From Syntrophaceae bacterium UBA3084 (lineage in GTDB: Bacteria > Desulfobacterota > Syntrophia > Syntrophales > UBA6807): a stretch of 20,228 bases of DNA. Made by a program: the position numbers and the translations under genes. Position 1 is the stretch's first letter. Each line of letters opens with the position of its first letter. Below, in pieces: positions 1 through 7,794 of the stretch. The stretch spans positions 1-20,228 of the forward strand of contig DFBI01000172.1 of the NCBI GenBank assembly GCA_002367335.1, given 5' to 3'. The notes beneath the pieces are model-generated. The model saw only the letters and a program-made list of their open reading frames with translations, had not been told where the DNA came from and ran no database searches.

Positions 1-1
1 T

Positions 2-349
2 AACAACCACCAAGTTCATAGCACCACAGGAGAGATTCCTTCCTTGAGATTCCAAAAGGCACTGGATGATAAAAAATCCCTGTTCAGAGAGTTTAAGGTG
101 CCTCCTCCTTTCCAGTCGAGAAAAGATATATTCTGCCTGAGAGCAGAACGAGTGGTTAACCCCTATCGAAAAATATCATTTAACAATCTTGAATTTCGCA
201 TCTCTGGGGTTCCTATAAGAGGAAGAGTCCAGCTTCGTATTGTTCCAAATAAACTCTCAGGACTTGCAGAGATTAGATTCTGGCATGAAAACAAGCTAGT
301 GGGCATCCAAAAAGTTAAAAATGAAGACCTTAAATTAGTCCACTTTTAA
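2..349 (+). CDS. Transposase/integrase C-terminal part, cut by window edge
   Basis: This reading frame is open from the first bases of the window and ends at TAA 347-349, so only the C-terminal ~115 residues are seen. The visible start reads N-N-H-Q-V-H-S-T-T-G-E-I-P, the 'N..R.H..T...P' motif found just after the catalytic Glu helix of DDE integrases. It is followed by a basic, beta-rich tail (V-Q-L-R-I-V-P-N then E-I-R-F-W-H) like the Mu-type beta-barrel domain at the end of IS481/ISNCY-type transposases. The catalytic DDE residues lie outside the window, so whether the element is intact cannot be judged. A TTG at 44 is an internal codon, not a real start. The family is fairly sure; the exact IS family is not. 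Confidence 0.6.
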   Translation, partial: NNHQVHSTTGEIPSLRFQKALDDKKSLFREFKVPPPFQSRKDIFCLRAERVVNPYRKISFNNLEFRISGVPIRGRVQLRIVPNKLSGLAEIRFWHENKLVGIQKVKNEDLKLVHF

Positions 350-367
350 ATTTTAACTAACATACTT

Positions 368-405
368 TTTAGACAAAAAAATAAATTTAGACATTTTTGT
401 TGACT
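368..405. repeat. Repeated TTTAGACA motifs, possible transposon-end binding sites
   Basis: TTTAGACA occurs at 368-375 and 386-393, 18 bp apart, and a related TGTTGACT follows at 398-405. Short spaced repeats just past a transposase gene often mark the transposase-binding end of the element. The exact terminus and target duplication cannot be placed because the left end is outside the window. Confidence 0.35.
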
Positions 406-428
406 TTTTGATTTTAAGCACTTATTAT
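400..428 (+). promoter_or_regulatory. Sigma70-like promoter candidate for the TonB receptor
   Basis: TTGACT (400-405) is followed after exactly 17 bases by TATTAT (423-428), close to the -35 and -10 consensus with ideal spacing. It points toward the receptor gene, about 200 bases upstream of its start. The -10 lies in the first copy of a 16-bp tandem repeat, so each later copy offers another A/T-rich -10-like hexamer. Whether this organism uses a canonical consensus is not known from the window. Confidence 0.4.
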
Positions 429-459
429 TTTAAGCACTTATTATTTTAAGCACTTATTA
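412..459. repeat. Three perfect 16-bp tandem repeats
   Basis: The unit TTTTAAGCACTTATTA is repeated without mismatch at 412-427, 428-443 and 444-459, then breaks off. It lies in the noncoding leader between the transposase end and the TonB receptor and overlaps the candidate -10 element. The rest of the leader (460-616) holds no gene or clear structure. Confidence 0.9.
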
Positions 460-628
460 TAAGATCGTAGGGTTGAATTAAACAATGACAAAATTAATCG
501 TTGAAATTATTTGGAATCACAGAAAATGTCGATTGCTTAATGATAAAAATGGGATGATACAAGAGCAATCATGAATATCGTTAATATATCAAATATAAGT
601 TTAAAAAATATTTTATAAGGAGGTATAA

Positions 629-3292
629 ATGTACAGGTCATTTAGATTGCTATTAAGTTTTTCACTGTTTCTTTCTCTTATTTATTTACCTGCATATGAT
701 CAATCCAGGGAAAATGGAGCAATTAGTGGTAAAGTGTTTATAGATGATGAAGGAAACGGCCTGCCGGGAGCGGTACTTATTTTACAGTCTTCCAGGGGTA
801 TTTCAAAAACCGTGGTATCGGATGAAGAAGGTAAATACCGGTTTCCCGCTCTTCTGCCGGGCCTATATTCTCTTGATGTTAAAGCAGACGGTTTTGTACC
901 CCAAAAGCAGGAAAATATCCGGATCCATGTTGCCCAAACCTTGACCGTTGATTTCCAGCTGAAAATAGGTAAATTATCAGAAAAGGTTACTGTTTTGGGT
1001 AGGCCTCCACTCATTGATGTCAAGGATTCACAAACCGGGGTGGCAAATCTAACACAGGAGCTGATTGCTAGTATACCGGCAAGTAGTTGGAATGATACCA
1101 GGGATATTATGAACCTCGCTCCGGGTGTTGCCGGTGGTTCGGCTTATGGCGGAGCTGAGGAAAATGCCAATGCATATAACGTTGATGGAGTGACTATTTC
1201 TGATACTCAATGGGGTGAATCATGGGTAATGTTTAATTTTAATTCAGTTGAAGAAGCTCAAATGATGGGTATCGGAGCCCCTGCAGAATATGGCGGTTTT
1301 ACGGGCGGTGCGTTTAATATTGTTACAAAATCCGGAGGTAATAATTTAAGCGGAGGTATGAATTTCTATTATCAGGGAACCGATTGGAACAGTGATAATT
1401 CCGGAGATCATGAAGATTTGGAAACTTCGCCGGCCGTAAAGTTAATCGATCCCAGTGTATTTATCGGTGGCCCGTTAATAAAAGATAAACTCTGGTTTTT
1501 TGCTGATCTTCAGCTTTATACCGATACATACCAGGCACCTGGTTTTCCCAAAGCTACTGTCACTAGAAGACCAAGAGGACTAGTTAAGTTGACCGCTCAG
1601 CTTAACGAGGCTAATAGAATTCAGGGCTTTGCCTCTTTCGATTCCGACGATCGGGATTATAGGGAAGGAGACGCTTATACTGATGTAGAGGCATCATATA
1701 AGTACCGTTCCCCCGATTATACATGGAATGCCAACTGGCTTAGTATTTTCTCAGATTACACTTTCAGTGAAATTAAACTTGCCGGTTTTATTACCGGTTC
1801 AAGTGGAGAAGGATATGGCTCGGGCCCAGGTCATGGCGATATTGTAACCCAGAGAAACAGCGTCAATTTTCGAGGGAGTTTTGATTATGACCAGACACGT
1901 TTGCAGGTAAATGCAGCTGTATCCCATCATGCAGAAGATTTTATTGCCGGTGATCACGACTTTAAATTTGGCGTTGAATACGGTTATGCCTCAAATACCA
2001 ATGCATACGGATATAGTGCTGGCAGGTTTTATTATGATTATGGTGGTGAAAATTATTATATGTACCAGTGGGCCGGATATGATATAAAGACAGCTACCAA
2101 TAAAATTGCAATTTATGCACAGGATACCTGGGCCGTTAATGACAGATTGGCCATAAATCCCGGTTTAAGATTTTCCATGTACAGGGGAAGATTGGCAAAT
2201 CTGGATCAAACAGTTTATAAAACGCAGGGTTTTGCTCCCAGGATTGGAGTTAGTTATGATCTTTTGGGTGACCATTCAACTGTTCTCAAGGCCCATTATG
2301 GAAGATACTATGATGGTATGAAAGGACAGTACTACTCTAGTGCGGATCCAAGTAACGATGATTTTAGTATTTATTTCTGGGATCCGGACGCCCAGGAATT
2401 TATTCTGGATTTTGTTGAACCGGGAGGAACGTCAACAACGGTCGACCCGAACATAAAACATCCAAGTGTTGATCAGTTATCTTTTGGCCTGGAAAGAGAA
2501 CTTTTTGAAGACGTTTCATTACAGATCACATATCTGTATAAGGTAAATAAGAATTTTATTGCCAGAGTAAATACAAATGCCCGCTATGAACAGGTTGTAT
2601 ATAATGATCCGATTACCGGTAATTCCTATAACGTATGGAATCAGACTACAGATCCGGCAAATAACGTTTATATGATGACAAATCCGGTTGCCGGCAGTTA
2701 TGAAAGTGTGAAGATTACGCCTGAAAGGAAGTTCCACTCCCTGCAGTTTGTTCTAAATAAACGTTTCTCGAATAACTGGCAGATGTTGGCTTCATATGTT
2801 TATTCAAAAGCAACAGGGAGTTTTGATAACGATTTTGATTCACAATCCGCATGGACTTCAGCTTATGATGACCCAAATAATCAGATAAATGCTCAGGGCA
2901 AACTTACGTATGATCCTACCCATGTTGCCAAATTACAATTTTCATACCTGTTGCCGCTAAAAATTAACCTGGGTATTTTGGCGGAATACAGGTCCGGATG
3001 GAGATATAATCGTATGTTAAGAATTGCAGATCTAGATCAGGGAGCACAGAACATAATGGCTGAAAACCGAGGATCATGGAGATATCCGGCTCAGACCCGT
3101 CTTGATATACGGGCTGAAAAAAGTTTTAAATTTGGAACTCATAATTTCAGTATAATAATGGATGTATTCAATGTATTTAATGCAGGAACGACTACCTATA
3201 TTATGAATATTCTCGGTCCCGAATACGGCACCGTTATCGAAATTATGAGTGCCAGAGCATTCCGTCTTGGAGTTCGTTATTCATTTGATTAA
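629..3292 (+). CDS. TonB-dependent outer-membrane receptor, carboxypeptidase-regulatory-like N-domain
   Basis: An 887-residue outer-membrane receptor expected to import a ligand with TonB energy. A signal peptide covers about residues 1-25, with a hydrophobic core of Leu, Phe and Ser. A carboxypeptidase-regulatory-like beta-sandwich follows (~30-115, with 'G-A-I-S-G-K-V' and 'D-E-E-G-K-Y-R-F'), then a plug (~130-245, with 'N-A-Y-N-V-D-G-V' and 'G-G-A-F-N-I-V-T-K-S-G-G-N'), then a long Tyr/Asp/Asn-rich beta-barrel ending in an aromatic strand (R-L-G-V-R-Y-S-F-D). This is the Oar-like type common in Acidobacteriota-like genomes. The start has a strong AAGGAGG at 617-623. No SusD-like partner is next to it. 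The ligand is unknown; the peptidases further along suggest peptides, which is inference. Confidence 0.93.
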   Translation: MYRSFRLLLSFSLFLSLIYLPAYDQSRENGAISGKVFIDDEGNGLPGAVLILQSSRGISKTVVSDEEGKYRFPALLPGLYSLDVKADGFVPQKQENIRIHVAQTLTVDFQLKIGKLSEKVTVLGRPPLIDVKDSQTGVANLTQELIASIPASSWNDTRDIMNLAPGVAGGSAYGGAEENANAYNVDGVTISDTQWGESWVMFNFNSVEEAQMMGIGAPAEYGGFTGGAFNIVTKSGGNNLSGGMNFYYQGTDWNSDNSGDHEDLETSPAVKLIDPSVFIGGPLIKDKLWFFADLQLYTDTYQAPGFPKATVTRRPRGLVKLTAQLNEANRIQGFASFDSDDRDYREGDAYTDVEASYKYRSPDYTWNANWLSIFSDYTFSEIKLAGFITGSSGEGYGSGPGHGDIVTQRNSVNFRGSFDYDQTRLQVNAAVSHHAEDFIAGDHDFKFGVEYGYASNTNAYGYSAGRFYYDYGGENYYMYQWAGYDIKTATNKIAIYAQDTWAVNDRLAINPGLRFSMYRGRLANLDQTVYKTQGFAPRIGVSYDLLGDHSTVLKAHYGRYYDGMKGQYYSSADPSNDDFSIYFWDPDAQEFILDFVEPGGTSTTVDPNIKHPSVDQLSFGLERELFEDVSLQITYLYKVNKNFIARVNTNARYEQVVYNDPITGNSYNVWNQTTDPANNVYMMTNPVAGSYESVKITPERKFHSLQFVLNKRFSNNWQMLASYVYSKATGSFDNDFDSQSAWTSAYDDPNNQINAQGKLTYDPTHVAKLQFSYLLPLKINLGILAEYRSGWRYNRMLRIADLDQGAQNIMAENRGSWRYPAQTRLDIRAEKSFKFGTHNFSIIMDVFNVFNAGTTTYIMNILGPEYGTVIEIMSARAFRLGVRYSFD

Positions 3293-3316
3293 GATGTTTA
3301 AATATTAGCGATTTTG

Positions 3317-3353
3317 AAAGAAACGGGGAGGATTTATTTCTCCCCGTTTCTTT
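3317..3353 (+). terminator. Rho-independent terminator of the TonB receptor gene
   Basis: A perfect 14-bp stem (3317-3330 paired with 3340-3353) with a 9-base loop begins 24 bases after the receptor stop. The stem has a GC core (CGGGGAG / CTCCCCG) flanked by A and T runs, so it could also work on the other strand. It makes the receptor a single-gene transcription unit. Confidence 0.88.
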
Positions 3354-3516
3354 AATACAAATTAACGTTACATCTTTGTTGCAACAATGGCACCGTTCAA
3401 TGGACTTTTATGGATCTGCTAAACGAGGATCATCTCAAACAGCAGGCAGGTGTTAAGGAGAATTAAAACGAAGACCCAGATGATCATCACTGCTGTATTG
3501 ATCAGTTTTCTCCCTC

Positions 3517-5328
3517 ATGTCTGACCGAATACTATGGCCGCCTTTAGCCAGGCTTAACTCTCCGGAAGCATCTGTCCAGGCTCCTCCTCTAATACATCTT
3601 TGCAGGTTACTGCCCCACCCTCCGGGAACTTTGAACTTCTTTCTTCTAATATTTATAACAATAGCGATTTTTGGTTATGTCGCCTGTACAAGCCCGCAGA
3701 GCGATGGTTTGGATATCTTGATCTTAAACGGCAAGATCGTTAATGGAACAGGAAATCCCTGGTTTTACGGTGATGTAGCCATAAAAGACAACACCATAGT
3801 CGCTATAGGAAACCTTAACAGCAAAACCGCAGCCCTCGTCATCGATGCGGAAGGCCTCATCGTCTCTCCCGGTTTTATCGACATGCACACACACTGCGAC
3901 GATTACGGATTAGGGGAACCCAGCTCCAATGTCAATCTGAATTACTTGATCCAGGGAGTCACAACGGTCCGGACAGGAAGCTGCGGATCAGGGACGTACA
4001 AGATCGCCGACACCAAAGCGGCCTGGGAAGAGCTGGGCATCGGAACTAATGCCGTTCTTCTTGTGGGAAATATGCCCGTCCGTGAGGAAGTCATGGGCGA
4101 TGATCAGCAGCGGGCTCCCACGCAAACAGAAATCGAACAAATGCAGGAATTGATCCGCCGAGCGATGCAAGAAGGCGCATGGGGAATCAGCACCGGGCTG
4201 GAATACGAAGGCTATAATAAAGTCGTAACCACCGAAGAAGTTATCGCCATCACTCGGCCTGTAGCTGAATTCGATGGAGTCTACACCTCCCACATGCGGG
4301 ACGAAGCGGCACTTATGCTGGATGCCATAAACGAAACCATTCGCATAAGTGAAGAGACAGGGGTTCCTGTAAACTGCACGCATATAAAAGCGACCGGGAA
4401 GCTCAATTGGGGCTTGATGAAAGAAGCTGTGGCCCTCATCAACAAGGCGCGGGATCGAGGGATCCCGGTGAGCGCAGACCAGTATCCCTATCTGCAGGGC
4501 TCGCCGATCGGGTTCATCACGGATCTCGTTGACATACCGGAAGATATGGAACCTTTTGATGAACTGCGGAAAAAGCTCTGGGATCGTGAAATATCTGAAA
4601 ACGAGAGGGAACAAACGCGCCAACAGTATGTGGCGGAACTGCAGCAAGCCCTTAAAGATCCGGCCAAACGAAGGCGTATTAAAGCCTCAACCTATGAAGA
4701 CCGTTCTGAAAACCCCAGCGCGGTCGTCCGGTGGGGATGGCAGGATTTCAGGATCAAAGTTGCTGTCAAAAACCATCACCTTGTGGATAAAATGCTGCTT
4801 GATATCATTCAAGAACAAAACAGAGACGGTTTCGATGTGATTGCTGACTTGATCCTCGAAGAGCCCGATATCCTGTTTGCCTCAGGCTCACAGTCAGAAG
4901 AGGATATGCGGCACGCAATGGTGCAGGACTGGGTAATGGTCAGCAGTGACGGAGGAGCTCTTCCTATTGTAAAAGATACGGACAAGCAGGTTCGCGGCCA
5001 TCCCCGCGAATTCGGCAGCCAGACAATTGTCCTGAGGAAATTTGTCCGCGAGGAGGATATTCTGACTTTGGAGAACGCTGTCAGGAAGATGACCTCACTC
5101 CCAGCTCAGTATTTAAAAATGAATGACCGGGGATTGCTGGTTGAGGGGTATAGGGCTGATGTAACAATTTTTAATCCTAAAACTGTTCGGGATAACGCCA
5201 CATACGACAATGCCTTTGAATATGCTACTGGGATTGAATATGTGATTGTGAACGGAAAAGTCAGCGTAGATAAAGGACAATACAACGGAACGCTTAATGG
5301 GAAGGTGCTGTTAAAACCTCAGAGGTAG
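3517..5328 (+). CDS. N-acyl-D-amino-acid deacylase (D-aminoacylase family amidohydrolase), probable lipoprotein
   Basis: Metal-dependent amidohydrolase expected to release D-amino acids from N-acyl-D-amino acids. Family metal and catalytic positions are all visible: H124-T-H126 in 'P-G-F-I-D-M-H-T-H', C156 in 'T-G-S-C-G', H259 in 'T-S-H-M-R-D-E', H289 in 'C-T-H-I-K-A' and D478 in 'S-S-D-G-G'. These match the Cys/His/His ligands and Asp of Alcaligenes D-aminoacylase. A hydrophobic stretch (~41-54) ends at a lipobox-like Y-V-A-C57, so the mature protein is probably a lipoprotein. The first ~39 residues are Pro-rich, look non-native and have no Shine-Dalgarno sequence; an in-frame TTG at 3631, directly before the hydrophobic segment, may be the real start. 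The gene looks more GC-rich than the receptor, which could mean transfer. Substrate preference cannot be read from sequence. Confidence 0.88.
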   Translation: MSDRILWPPLARLNSPEASVQAPPLIHLCRLLPHPPGTLNFFLLIFITIAIFGYVACTSPQSDGLDILILNGKIVNGTGNPWFYGDVAIKDNTIVAIGNLNSKTAALVIDAEGLIVSPGFIDMHTHCDDYGLGEPSSNVNLNYLIQGVTTVRTGSCGSGTYKIADTKAAWEELGIGTNAVLLVGNMPVREEVMGDDQQRAPTQTEIEQMQELIRRAMQEGAWGISTGLEYEGYNKVVTTEEVIAITRPVAEFDGVYTSHMRDEAALMLDAINETIRISEETGVPVNCTHIKATGKLNWGLMKEAVALINKARDRGIPVSADQYPYLQGSPIGFITDLVDIPEDMEPFDELRKKLWDREISENEREQTRQQYVAELQQALKDPAKRRRIKASTYEDRSENPSAVVRWGWQDFRIKVAVKNHHLVDKMLLDIIQEQNRDGFDVIADLILEEPDILFASGSQSEEDMRHAMVQDWVMVSSDGGALPIVKDTDKQVRGHPREFGSQTIVLRKFVREEDILTLENAVRKMTSLPAQYLKMNDRGLLVEGYRADVTIFNPKTVRDNATYDNAFEYATGIEYVIVNGKVSVDKGQYNGTLNGKVLLKPQR

Positions 5329-5358
5329 TACATTTGTACTAAAGAGAGACATAATTCA

Positions 5359-5404
5359 AGAAACCTATTCCGGGTTTCTGCCCTGGATCCCAGGAATTTT
5401 ATTT
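5359..5404. terminator. Hairpins between convergent genes, possible bidirectional terminator
   Basis: Two short inverted repeats fill the gap between the D-aminoacylase and the convergent regulator: AGAAACC/GGTTTCT (5359-5365 with 5373-5379) and CCTGG/CCAGG (5382-5386 with 5390-5394), the latter followed by a T-rich stretch. The stems are short, so this is a weak call resting mainly on position. Confidence 0.35.
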
Positions 5405-5433
5405 CATCAAAGCCTTAACATATCTTCGAAAGA

Positions 5434-6063
5434 TCATGTTTCTGGTTTATTCATTTCCATGGTATTCAAATGATTATAGATTGTCGCCCTGGAAACGCCG
5501 AGGATCTTTGCAGTATAGTTAACTGCGTTGGTTGCTCGAAAGGCACCGGCTTCGTGGAGTAAATGCACCAGTTGCATACGCTCTTGCGTAGTTAACTTTG
5601 AAAAAGCGCAGTTTCTCTCTTTTCGAAACCTTTGCACAAAGATATTAATCCTATTTTCCCAATCATCATTAAAAAGCTCATCTAAATTTGATGAATCTGC
5701 AGTTGTCTCTAAAAAGAGATTGAATACATTTTGAATATGCTGGACTCTCTCAATATTAAAATTAATACACATTAAGCCGATCGCTTTGCCATCATCATTC
5801 CTCAGCACACTTGTCGTATACTTGACGTCGTGCCCATAGAAGTTTTTTTGTATGAAGGGACCATGAATGTCCAGTCCTTTCTCAAAGCCTTTACTTTTAA
5901 TATCATCTATGCAAGAACTATCACCAACTTGACGTTGGGTGAAGTTATTAAAAATCTTTACGATCTGATTTTTCTTTATATCGTGTAAGACCACTTCTGC
6001 AAAAGGATAGAGTAGTTTTGCTATAGCTTCTGCAATTGGAAAGTATTTTTTAAAATCTCTCAT
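5434..6063 (-). CDS. YheO/DauR-type transcriptional regulator (PAS-like domain plus HTH)
   Basis: A 209-residue DNA-binding regulator. The N-terminal half (~1-115) is a YheO-type PAS-like sensor domain ('F-A-E-V-V-L-H-D', 'G-L-M-C-I-N-F'). The C-terminal part (~150-205) is a helix-turn-helix with the recognition region 'A-K-I-L-G-V-S-R-A-T-I-Y-N-H-L', typical of the family's HTH. The ATG at 6063 is preferred over a longer frame starting at 6114 because a GAGGAG motif lies just upstream and homology begins at 'R-D-F-K-K-Y-F'. DauR, a characterised relative, represses D-arginine utilisation, so pairing with a D-aminoacylase is suggestive. The genes converge rather than form an operon. The actual effector and targets are unknown. 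Confidence 0.86.
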   Translation of the reverse strand: MRDFKKYFPIAEAIAKLLYPFAEVVLHDIKKNQIVKIFNNFTQRQVGDSSCIDDIKSKGFEKGLDIHGPFIQKNFYGHDVKYTTSVLRNDDGKAIGLMCINFNIERVQHIQNVFNLFLETTADSSNLDELFNDDWENRINIFVQRFRKERNCAFSKLTTQERMQLVHLLHEAGAFRATNAVNYTAKILGVSRATIYNHLNTMEMNKPET

Positions 6064-6139
6064 TCTCACAAGTCTCCTCTTTACAATTATGTCTAGATTG
6101 CACAGAAAGGTCAAGGTTTCGTTGCCTCAAATTCAAATC

Positions 6140-6159
6140 TTTACATGAAGTTATGTAAA
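6140..6159. promoter_or_regulatory. Inverted repeat upstream of the regulator, possible operator
   Basis: TTTACAT (6140-6146) and ATGTAAA (6153-6159) form a perfect 7-bp inverted repeat with a 6-base centre. It sits about 80 bases upstream of the regulator start, where an autoregulatory operator could lie. The function is inferred from symmetry and position only. Confidence 0.4.
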
Positions 6160-6339
6160 TCAATCAATCGAGATTGGCAATCGTCCTGGCACCGATTAAT
6201 TACCTTTTACAGAGGGAAAATGATCAATTATTTCATGGCATTTATTGTGAGGATTGTGTCGTTTCAGCCAAATTCGGACCACACATGATATTTCTTAAGC
6301 GATGGTTTGGGTATAATAAAATCACGCAAGGAGATATGC

Positions 6340-6693
6340 ATGAATACAAAAAAGAAGCCGGGGCCTGAATCGATCGTTCGGGAGATCAAACGAAAAACCC
6401 GCCGTAAATACTCAGCCGAAGAGAAGATCCGTATTGTTTTGGAAGGACTAAGGGGTGAGCAAAGCATTACAGATCTAAGCCGCAGAGAAGGGATCCACCC
6501 AGGTATATACTACAAATGGAGCAAGGCCTTTCTTGAGGCCGGTAAACAGCGTTTATCAGGCGATACAGTCCGGGAAGCTGGCTCTGAGGAAGTGGGGGAA
6601 CTGAGAAAAGAGAATGATGAATTAAAGCAGGCAGTAGCAGAGATAATCCTTGCAAACCGGAAGCTAAAAAAAACCTTGAAGGGTTTGGAATAA
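6340..6693 (+). CDS. IS3-type transposase OrfA (HTH)
   Basis: A 117-residue DNA-binding transposase subunit. It has a basic N-terminus, a helix-turn-helix (~17-60, 'Y-S-A-E-E-K-I-R-I-V-L' then 'I-H-P-G-I-Y-Y-K-W') and a C-terminal coiled-coil rich in Glu, Leu and Lys (~85-115), the usual OrfA plan. ATG 6340 is chosen because AAGGAG lies 6 bases upstream; an earlier ATG at 6307 has none and lies next to the inverted repeat. It ends just before OrfB, with an A8 run near its 3' end. Confidence 0.88.
   Translation: MNTKKKPGPESIVREIKRKTRRKYSAEEKIRIVLEGLRGEQSITDLSRREGIHPGIYYKWSKAFLEAGKQRLSGDTVREAGSEEVGELRKENDELKQAVAEIILANRKLKKTLKGLE
6666..6673 (+). promoter_or_regulatory. Candidate -1 programmed frameshift site (A8)
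   Basis: Eight A bases are read as AAA-AAA codons in OrfA. A one-base backward slip enters the OrfB frame, which has no stop between the run and the OrfB ATG at 6708. This would yield an OrfAB fusion, the active transposase in many IS3 elements. A weak GGTTT/AAACC stem (6682-6686 with 6698-6702) follows. Confidence 0.5.
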
Positions 6694-6707
6694 GGATAAA
6701 CCGGTAT

Positions 6708-7712
6708 ATGAAGTACACCCAATCTGAGAAAATGGAGATTATCCGCATGGTTGAAGAGTCAAGCCTCAGTGTCAGATGTACTCTTCGTCAGATCGATATC
6801 AGTCGCAGCACATTTTACCAATGGTATAAGAGGTATCAGGAAGATGGCTTTGAGGGGCTAGCCCCAAAACATCGGACACCGCTTCAGTTCTGGAATGCCA
6901 TACCTGAGTGGGAAAAGCAGCGGATAGTGGAAATAGCCAGACAGTATCAAGAAAAATCCTGCCGGGAGGTGGCTTTCCATATTACAGATAAAGAGGGATA
7001 TTTTATCTCGGAATCAAGTGTTTACCGTATCCTCAAGTCCCACGATCTTGTCACATCTGCTGTCTACACCGTAATCTCAGCCAAAGATCACTTCGAACAT
7101 CCCACATCTCGGATCAATGAGTTGTGGCAAACGGATTTTACATATCTAAAGGTCACCTCATGGGGATGGTATTATCTATTAACGGTTCTCGACGATTATT
7201 CCCGCTACATCATCGCCTGGCAACTATGTAAAACAATGAAAGCCGAAGATGTAAAAATCACTCTGGATCAAGCCATTGCTAAAACCGGAGTCCAACATAT
7301 CCATGTCTACCATCGCCCCAGACTGCTCTCAGATAACGGCCCGTGCTTCATCTCAATGGAACTGAGAGGCTATCTCGGCCAGCATGATATGAAGCACATT
7401 CGGATCAGAAACTATCATCCCATGACACAAGGCAAGATCGAACGTTATCACAGATCCATGAAAAACCTTATCCTGCTGGACAATTATCATTGTCCTTCAG
7501 AGCTTGAGACCAGGATCTCAGAATGGGTCGACTACTACAATAGCCACCGTTATCATGAAGCCATAGATAATGTTACTCCAAGTGACCGCTTCTACGGAAA
7601 AGAAAAGGAGATCCTTAAACAAAGACAGAAAACAAAAACGGAAACCATGTATCAAAGGAGGAAAATTTATCGATCGTTTTTAATAAACAACTTGATGGAA
7701 GATATTAATTAA
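6708..7712 (+). CDS. IS3-type transposase OrfB (DDE integrase)
   Basis: A 334-residue catalytic transposase. Residues ~1-60 form a second HTH-like region, followed by an rve-type integrase core (~130-300). The DDE triad is visible: D143 in 'Q-T-D-F-T', D209 in 'L-L-S-D-N-G' and E245 in 'G-K-I-E-R-Y-H', with 35 residues between the last two, the classic DD(35)E spacing. 'Y-Y-N-S-H-R-Y-H-E-A' and 'T-P-S-D-R-F' follow as expected. The gene appears full length, so the element may be active. It starts 15 bases after OrfA stops and has no strong ribosome site of its own, which fits frameshift or coupled expression. Confidence 0.92.
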   Translation: MKYTQSEKMEIIRMVEESSLSVRCTLRQIDISRSTFYQWYKRYQEDGFEGLAPKHRTPLQFWNAIPEWEKQRIVEIARQYQEKSCREVAFHITDKEGYFISESSVYRILKSHDLVTSAVYTVISAKDHFEHPTSRINELWQTDFTYLKVTSWGWYYLLTVLDDYSRYIIAWQLCKTMKAEDVKITLDQAIAKTGVQHIHVYHRPRLLSDNGPCFISMELRGYLGQHDMKHIRIRNYHPMTQGKIERYHRSMKNLILLDNYHCPSELETRISEWVDYYNSHRYHEAIDNVTPSDRFYGKEKEILKQRQKTKTETMYQRRKIYRSFLINNLMEDIN

Positions 7713-7794
7713 AGGTATTATGAAAGAGCAAAATCGTCGCTTAAGGATTTGTCCGAATTATTTGACGACATACACAAAAGGATATTTTTGCATT

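Larger units (their letters stand above)
6257..7770 (+). mobile_element. IS3-type insertion sequence, apparently complete
   Basis: Two transposase genes lie between imperfect terminal inverted repeats. Reading inward, both ends begin TGTCGT, share AATTCGGAC after a short gap, and later share CTTAAGCGA (left 6257-6302, right 7738-7770). The TG...CA termini fit the IS3 pattern. The ends could lie slightly further out: left TTGTGT at 6255 and right ACACAA at 7772-7777. With the wider boundaries, a 5-bp AGGAT flanks the element on both sides (6250-6254 and 7779-7783), a possible target duplication. The IS sits between the regulator and the tricorn gene, 16-24 bases from the tricorn stop, and appears not to interrupt a gene. 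Confidence 0.75.

Noticed and set aside
412..459. Short direct repeats considered as a CRISPR array
   Set aside because: The units are 16 bp, directly adjacent with no spacers, and no cas genes are present.
3420..3474. Small frame M-D-L-L-N-E-D-H-L-K-Q-Q ending near 3468
   Set aside because: Only 18 codons with no ribosome site or recognised family; it could be a remnant but cannot be supported.
3988..4647. 219-codon open frame on the minus strand inside the D-aminoacylase
   Set aside because: It is antisense to a gene with complete family motifs, has no ribosome site and resembles no family.
6174..6368. 64-codon plus-strand frame spanning the IS left end
   Set aside because: It crosses the inverted repeat and overlaps OrfA in another frame, with no supporting features.
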